From Acidimicrobiia bacterium (lineage in GTDB: Bacteria > Actinomycetota > Acidimicrobiia > Spongiisociales > SHLN01): a stretch of 8,033 nt of DNA. Where the stretch lies: the NCBI GenBank assembly GCA_004283105.1, contig SHLN01000119.1:1-8033 (forward strand), in the 5' to 3' direction. Under the pieces are notes generated by a model. That model had not been told where the DNA came from, searched no databases, and saw nothing but the letters and a program-made list of their open reading frames with translations. Of the stretch, positions 5,579 to 8,033 are shown piece after piece (position 1 is the stretch's first letter; the number at the start of each line of letters is the position of its first letter). The translations under genes and the position numbers were made by a program.

Positions 5579-6123
5579 TCCTGGGCGGCGAGCTGGGCCT
5601 CGATCTCCAGTTTGAAGACCTCGGAGACGAGGACGCCGCCGCCGTCGAGGGGCACGTTCCAGCTGAGGCCGAAGTCGTGGCGGTTGAACTCTCCGGAAGC
5701 CGAGAAGGCCGACTTGGCGTTGCCCCAGGGATCGCTGATGACCCCGAGGAACTCGAGGTTGAGGCTCACCGGGTTCGTCTTGCCGATGATCGTGAGGTCA
5801 CCGGCGAGGACCCATGAGTCTCCGTCCTGCTCAACGCGGGTGCTCCTGAACGTGACGGTCGGGTGATTCTCGACATCGAGGAAATCGGCTGAGCGCAGGT
5901 GAGCGTCCCGGTCCTCGACGCCGGTGGTGATGGAAGCCGCCTGCATCGTCAACTCCACCGATGATTGAGTCGGGTCTTCGGCCACGGTGATGGTGCCTTC
6001 GTAGTCGGCGAAATGGCCGCGTACTTTTGTGACCATCAAGTGACGGGCTACCGCCTCGATCTTGGAATGGGCAGGGTCGATGGTGTAGGACCCGGCGGCG
6101 GGCGCTTCGGCGGTGTTGGTCAC
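5575..6123 (-). CDS. YceI-family lipocalin-like protein
   Basis: 182 residues, the usual family length. YceI proteins form a beta-barrel that binds polyisoprenoid lipids in several structures; the physiological role is often unknown. Visible blocks are GSYTIDPAHSKIEAVARHLM (residues 11-30), VRGHFADYEGTI (34-45), RDAHLRSADFLDVENHPTVT (72-91) and FNRHDFGLSWNVPL (146-159). There is no signal peptide, so this copy is probably cytoplasmic. The GTG at 6123 is chosen over an upstream ATG at 6282: it has AGGAG 5 bases before it, it starts where the family starts, and the upstream extension is low-complexity serine-rich sequence overlapping arginase. The gap to arginase is 76 bases, so read-through is possible. 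It overlaps the FMN reductase gene by 4 bases. Confidence 0.92.
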   Translation of the reverse strand: MTNTAEAPAAGSYTIDPAHSKIEAVARHLMVTKVRGHFADYEGTITVAEDPTQSSVELTMQAASITTGVEDRDAHLRSADFLDVENHPTVTFRSTRVEQDGDSWVLAGDLTIIGKTNPVSLNLEFLGVISDPWGNAKSAFSASGEFNRHDFGLSWNVPLDGGGVLVSEVFKLEIEAQLAAQE

Positions 6124-6199
6124 GAGTTCTCCTGTTGTGGCTGTGGCAGTCTGTAACTGGTCTACGGGACCGGCTATTCCCCGGGATGGGTGTTGGACC

Positions 6200-7123
6200 T
6201 CAGGTTCCCGGCTTGACGACTCGCTGACCGGCCAGGGATCCGATGAGCTCGACGATGAGCTCGGCCGTCTGGTTCTGATCATCGAGGACGGGATTGACTT
6301 CGGTGAATTCGGCCGAGGTGATGAAGTCGGCGTCGGAGAGCAACTCCATCATCAGGTGGCTTTCCCGGTACGTGAACCCGCCGATGACCGGTGTCCCGGT
6401 ACCCGGTGCGTGGCGGGGGTCGATGGCGTCGGCATCGAACGAAAGGTGGACATGCTCGACACCGCCGGCCGTGAGGACGGCGAAGGACTCCTCCATGATC
6501 GACTGGATGCCGCGCATATCGACATCGTGCATCGTGAAGTAGGTGATGTTCGATGCCTGGAGCCGTTCTGCCTCAGCGGAGTCGACGCTCCGAAGGCCGA
6601 TGATGACCGTGTGATCTTCGAGCGCCTTCGGGCTGACCCCCGCCACGTTGACGAGCGTGTCCGGACCGTCGCCGAGAATGGCGGCCACCGGCATCCCGTG
6701 GATGTTGCCGCTCGGGCTGGATTGAGGCGTGTTGTAGTCGGCGTGGGCGTCGATCCACAGCAACCCCTGCCGGGGCTCGACGGAGGCCACCCCGCCCATC
6801 GTTCCAACGGCGACCGAGTGGTCCCCACCGAGGACGAGCGGAAAGCTGCCGGACCGGACTGCTGCCGCCACCACCGTCGCCAGCGATTCTGAATCCCGTA
6901 CCACCGATTCGAGGAAGCGAGCCGAGGGGTCCCCTTCGTCGGCGGTGGCCATCGTGGCGCAGTCGATGTTGCCGCGGTCCACGACGTCGAACCCGAGGGC
7001 CTGGAGACGGTGGATGACGCCGGCCACCCGGATGGCGCTCGGCCCCATGTCCACCCCCCGGTGAACCTGCCCGAGGTCCTGCGGTGCGCCAATCAATTCG
7101 ATCGTAGGTTTCGATCTGAGCAT
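6200..7123 (-). CDS. rocF: Arginase (manganese-dependent ureohydrolase)
   Basis: 307-residue cytoplasmic enzyme expected to hydrolyse L-arginine to ornithine and urea. The binuclear Mn site is complete: His102 in GGDHSV, Asp125, His127 and Asp129 in WIDAHADYN, and Asp230 and Asp232 in SFDADAIDP. SGNIHGMP (138-145) carries the His equivalent to rat His141, and EFTEVNPVLD (272-281) carries the Glu equivalent to rat Glu277. SGNIHGMP and the overall pattern favour arginase over agmatinase, which is the main alternative. The start is ATG 7123, with TACTCT 6 bases upstream on the minus strand and no ribosome site. YceI and FMN reductase follow on the same strand. Substrate specificity is inferred from motifs only. 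Confidence 0.93.
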   Translation of the reverse strand: MLRSKPTIELIGAPQDLGQVHRGVDMGPSAIRVAGVIHRLQALGFDVVDRGNIDCATMATADEGDPSARFLESVVRDSESLATVVAAAVRSGSFPLVLGGDHSVAVGTMGGVASVEPRQGLLWIDAHADYNTPQSSPSGNIHGMPVAAILGDGPDTLVNVAGVSPKALEDHTVIIGLRSVDSAEAERLQASNITYFTMHDVDMRGIQSIMEESFAVLTAGGVEHVHLSFDADAIDPRHAPGTGTPVIGGFTYRESHLMMELLSDADFITSAEFTEVNPVLDDQNQTAELIVELIGSLAGQRVVKPGT

Positions 7124-7135
7124 GAGGGGAGAGTA
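7123..7135 (-). promoter_or_regulatory. -10 box of the arginase gene, probable leaderless start
   Basis: On the minus strand TACTCT (7130-7135) fits TAnnnT and lies 6 bases before ATG 7123. The intervening CCCCTC gives no Shine-Dalgarno pairing. The region where a -35 box would lie is filled by a heptamer repeat array, and no -35-like hexamer is seen. Confidence 0.4.
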
Positions 7136-7136
7136 A

Positions 7137-7164
7137 CTCGCTGCTCGCTGCTCGCTGCTCGCCG
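7137..7164. repeat. Heptanucleotide tandem repeat (CTCGCTG), four units
   Basis: Three exact CTCGCTG units and a variant CTCGCCG. The array lies between the divergent starts of the arginase and lipoprotein genes, one base from the proposed arginase -10 box. Confidence 0.85.
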
Positions 7165-7191
7165 CTGGATGCCGGATCGGCCGGGCTCGCG

Positions 7192-7204
7192 TAAGGTCTT
7201 CCCA
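7192..7204 (+). promoter_or_regulatory. -10 box of the lipoprotein gene, probable leaderless start
   Basis: TAAGGT (7192-7197) lies 6 bases before ATG 7204 and is preceded by GC, giving GCGTAAGGT. This is nearly identical to GCGTAAGCT before the zinc-ribbon gene. CTTCCC between box and ATG is no ribosome site. No good -35 was found. Confidence 0.45.
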
Positions 7205-7938
7205 TGAATCGATTCCTTTCGCTGCTGGTTGTCGTTGCGCTGGTCGTTGCGGGCTGCAGCGGGAGCGACGGTGACCCGACGACCACGTCGGTCGCTTCGG
7301 CCACGACCACGACGACGACCGAAGGCTCTGGCTCCGACACCACTGCGACCACCGCGGTTGCTGGTGATGAGACGACGACTACGGCCGTGGGAACCGACGA
7401 AACAACAACAACGACTGCGGGATCGGCTGACACGACAATCACTACTGCGGGGACGACTGCTAATACGGCGGCCCCTGCTCCGGCCACGTTCGTCGTCAGC
7501 CGGGTTGTGTTCGGGAGCGAGGGGTACGTGGCGGTCACGAACGTGGGGGGTTCTGCAGGAGATCTCGAGGGCTGGCAGCTCTGCCAGCGTCCCGGTTACT
7601 ACGGGATCGGGTCCGTTGTTGTCGCTCCGGGGGAGACGGTGCGCTTCACGAGTGGGCCGGTTGAGGGACTGACCGGCCAGGTCTTCGACGCCGGTGGCAG
7701 GTTCGGACAGCTGAGTGCAACCGGTGGAGAAATTGGCCTCTACGTCGACGGCAATTTCGGGAGTGCCTCTTCCATCCGGAGCTACGTCGAATGGGGATCG
7801 TCCGACCACGGGCGCAGTTCCGTTGCCGTGGAGGCCGGCATCTGGGTCGCAGGCGGCTTCGTGAGCTCCGAGGGTGTACCCGGCCTCGCAGCAACCGTCC
7901 CGGTTCCCACCAGCCCCTCCGACTGGGCGACGAGCTAG
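7204..7938 (+). CDS. Thr-rich lipoprotein with lamin-tail-like (LTD) domain
   Basis: 244-residue exported protein. A signal peptide (MNRFLSLLVVVALVVAGC) ends in a lipobox with Cys18, so it should be lipid-anchored on the outside of the cytoplasmic membrane. Residues about 19-93 are a low-complexity linker made mostly of Thr with Ala, Gly, Ser and Asp, as in extended and often glycosylated actinobacterial cell-wall spacers. From about 95 a beta-rich domain begins (FVVSRVVFGSEGYVAVTNVG, then LEGWQLCQRPGYYGIGSVVV, then APGETVRFTSG). This matches the lamin-tail pattern of strand, asparagine-glycine turn, GW.L and APGE. Many LTD proteins are surface-attached, but partners are unknown. The domain call is from pattern memory. 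One Cys (in WQLCQ) is unpaired. Confidence 0.88.
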   Translation: MNRFLSLLVVVALVVAGCSGSDGDPTTTSVASATTTTTTEGSGSDTTATTAVAGDETTTTAVGTDETTTTTAGSADTTITTAGTTANTAAPAPATFVVSRVVFGSEGYVAVTNVGGSAGDLEGWQLCQRPGYYGIGSVVVAPGETVRFTSGPVEGLTGQVFDAGGRFGQLSATGGEIGLYVDGNFGSASSIRSYVEWGSSDHGRSSVAVEAGIWVAGGFVSSEGVPGLAATVPVPTSPSDWATS

Positions 7939-7970
7939 GCACCCGGCCACCGGCACACGGCTGTATGTTC

Positions 7971-8033
7971 CGTTGACCGTTGACCGTTGACCGTTGACCG
8001 TTGACCGTTGACCGTTGACCGTTGACCGTCGAC
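7971..8033. repeat. Heptanucleotide tandem repeat (CGTTGAC), at least nine units
   Basis: Eight exact CGTTGAC units run from 7971 to 8026, followed by CGTCGAC ending at the last base of the window. The array may continue beyond. It begins 32 bases after the lipoprotein stop. It is the longest and least decayed array here, and its unit differs by one base from the CGTTGCC unit at 2871. Confidence 0.93.

Noticed and set aside
4952..5866. Plus-strand ORF of 304 codons
   Set aside because: It is antisense to FMN reductase and YceI, both with clear family motifs on the other strand.
6124..6282. Upstream extension of the YceI reading frame to ATG 6282
   Set aside because: The 53 added residues are serine-rich and overlap arginase, while GTG 6123 has an AGGAG ribosome site and matches the family's start.
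6113..6892. Plus-strand ORF of 259 codons
   Set aside because: It is antisense to arginase, whose complete metal site is on the minus strand.
7093..7956. Minus-strand ORF of 287 codons
   Set aside because: It is antisense to the lipoprotein, which has a signal peptide, lipobox and LTD-like domain; the product is an Arg-rich shadow.
7971..8033. CRISPR array
   Set aside because: The units are 7 bases and directly abutting with no spacers, so it is a simple tandem repeat.

Overview
The window is GC-rich bacterial chromosome with closely packed genes on both strands and no rRNA, tRNA, CRISPR array, phage gene or transposase. Several things point to Actinomycetota: GTG starts, several probable leaderless starts, a Thr-rich lipoprotein linker, and an actinobacterial style of zinc-ribbon and phosphoribosyltransferase genes. 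An uncultured Acidimicrobiia-like lineage is possible, but that is an inference from style and not from a marker gene.

Layout. 1-971 (+): C-terminal third of phosphoenolpyruvate carboxylase, cut by the window edge. 999-1250 (+): a doubtful small Gly-rich membrane ORF. 1834 to 1197 (-): a two-gene unit of an ArsR-type repressor and a YCII-domain protein joined by an ATGA overlap, with a near-perfect 32-bp palindrome over its promoter and start codon. 2033-2866 (+): a 61-residue zinc-ribbon protein and a PRPP-motif phosphoribosyltransferase. 4731 to 2935 (-): a full-length ABC exporter half-transporter. 4732-5023: non-coding, containing a 174-bp MITE-like symmetrical element. 7123 to 5024 (-): arginase, a YceI-family protein and an NAD(P)H-dependent FMN reductase, the last two joined by a GTGA overlap. 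7204-7938 (+): a secreted lipoprotein with a Thr-rich linker and a lamin-tail-like domain.

How the genes work together. PEP carboxylase feeds oxaloacetate to the TCA cycle, and arginase yields ornithine and urea. YceI and the flavin reductase are probably co-expressed and may serve isoprenoid or quinone redox handling. The ArsR-YCII pair looks like a self-contained autoregulated unit with an unknown inducer. The other neighbours have no obvious shared pathway.

The most unusual signals are non-coding. Five tandem arrays at four intergenic sites all use a 7-bp unit, each with a different sequence (AGCTCAN, CGTTGCC, GGGACTA, CTCGCTG, CGTTGAC). Five genes that begin transcription units share a TAnnnT box 6-7 nt before the start codon and lack a Shine-Dalgarno sequence, which suggests leaderless mRNAs. 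Genes inside operons have a Shine-Dalgarno or overlap the gene before them. I see no clear new defence or biosynthetic system.
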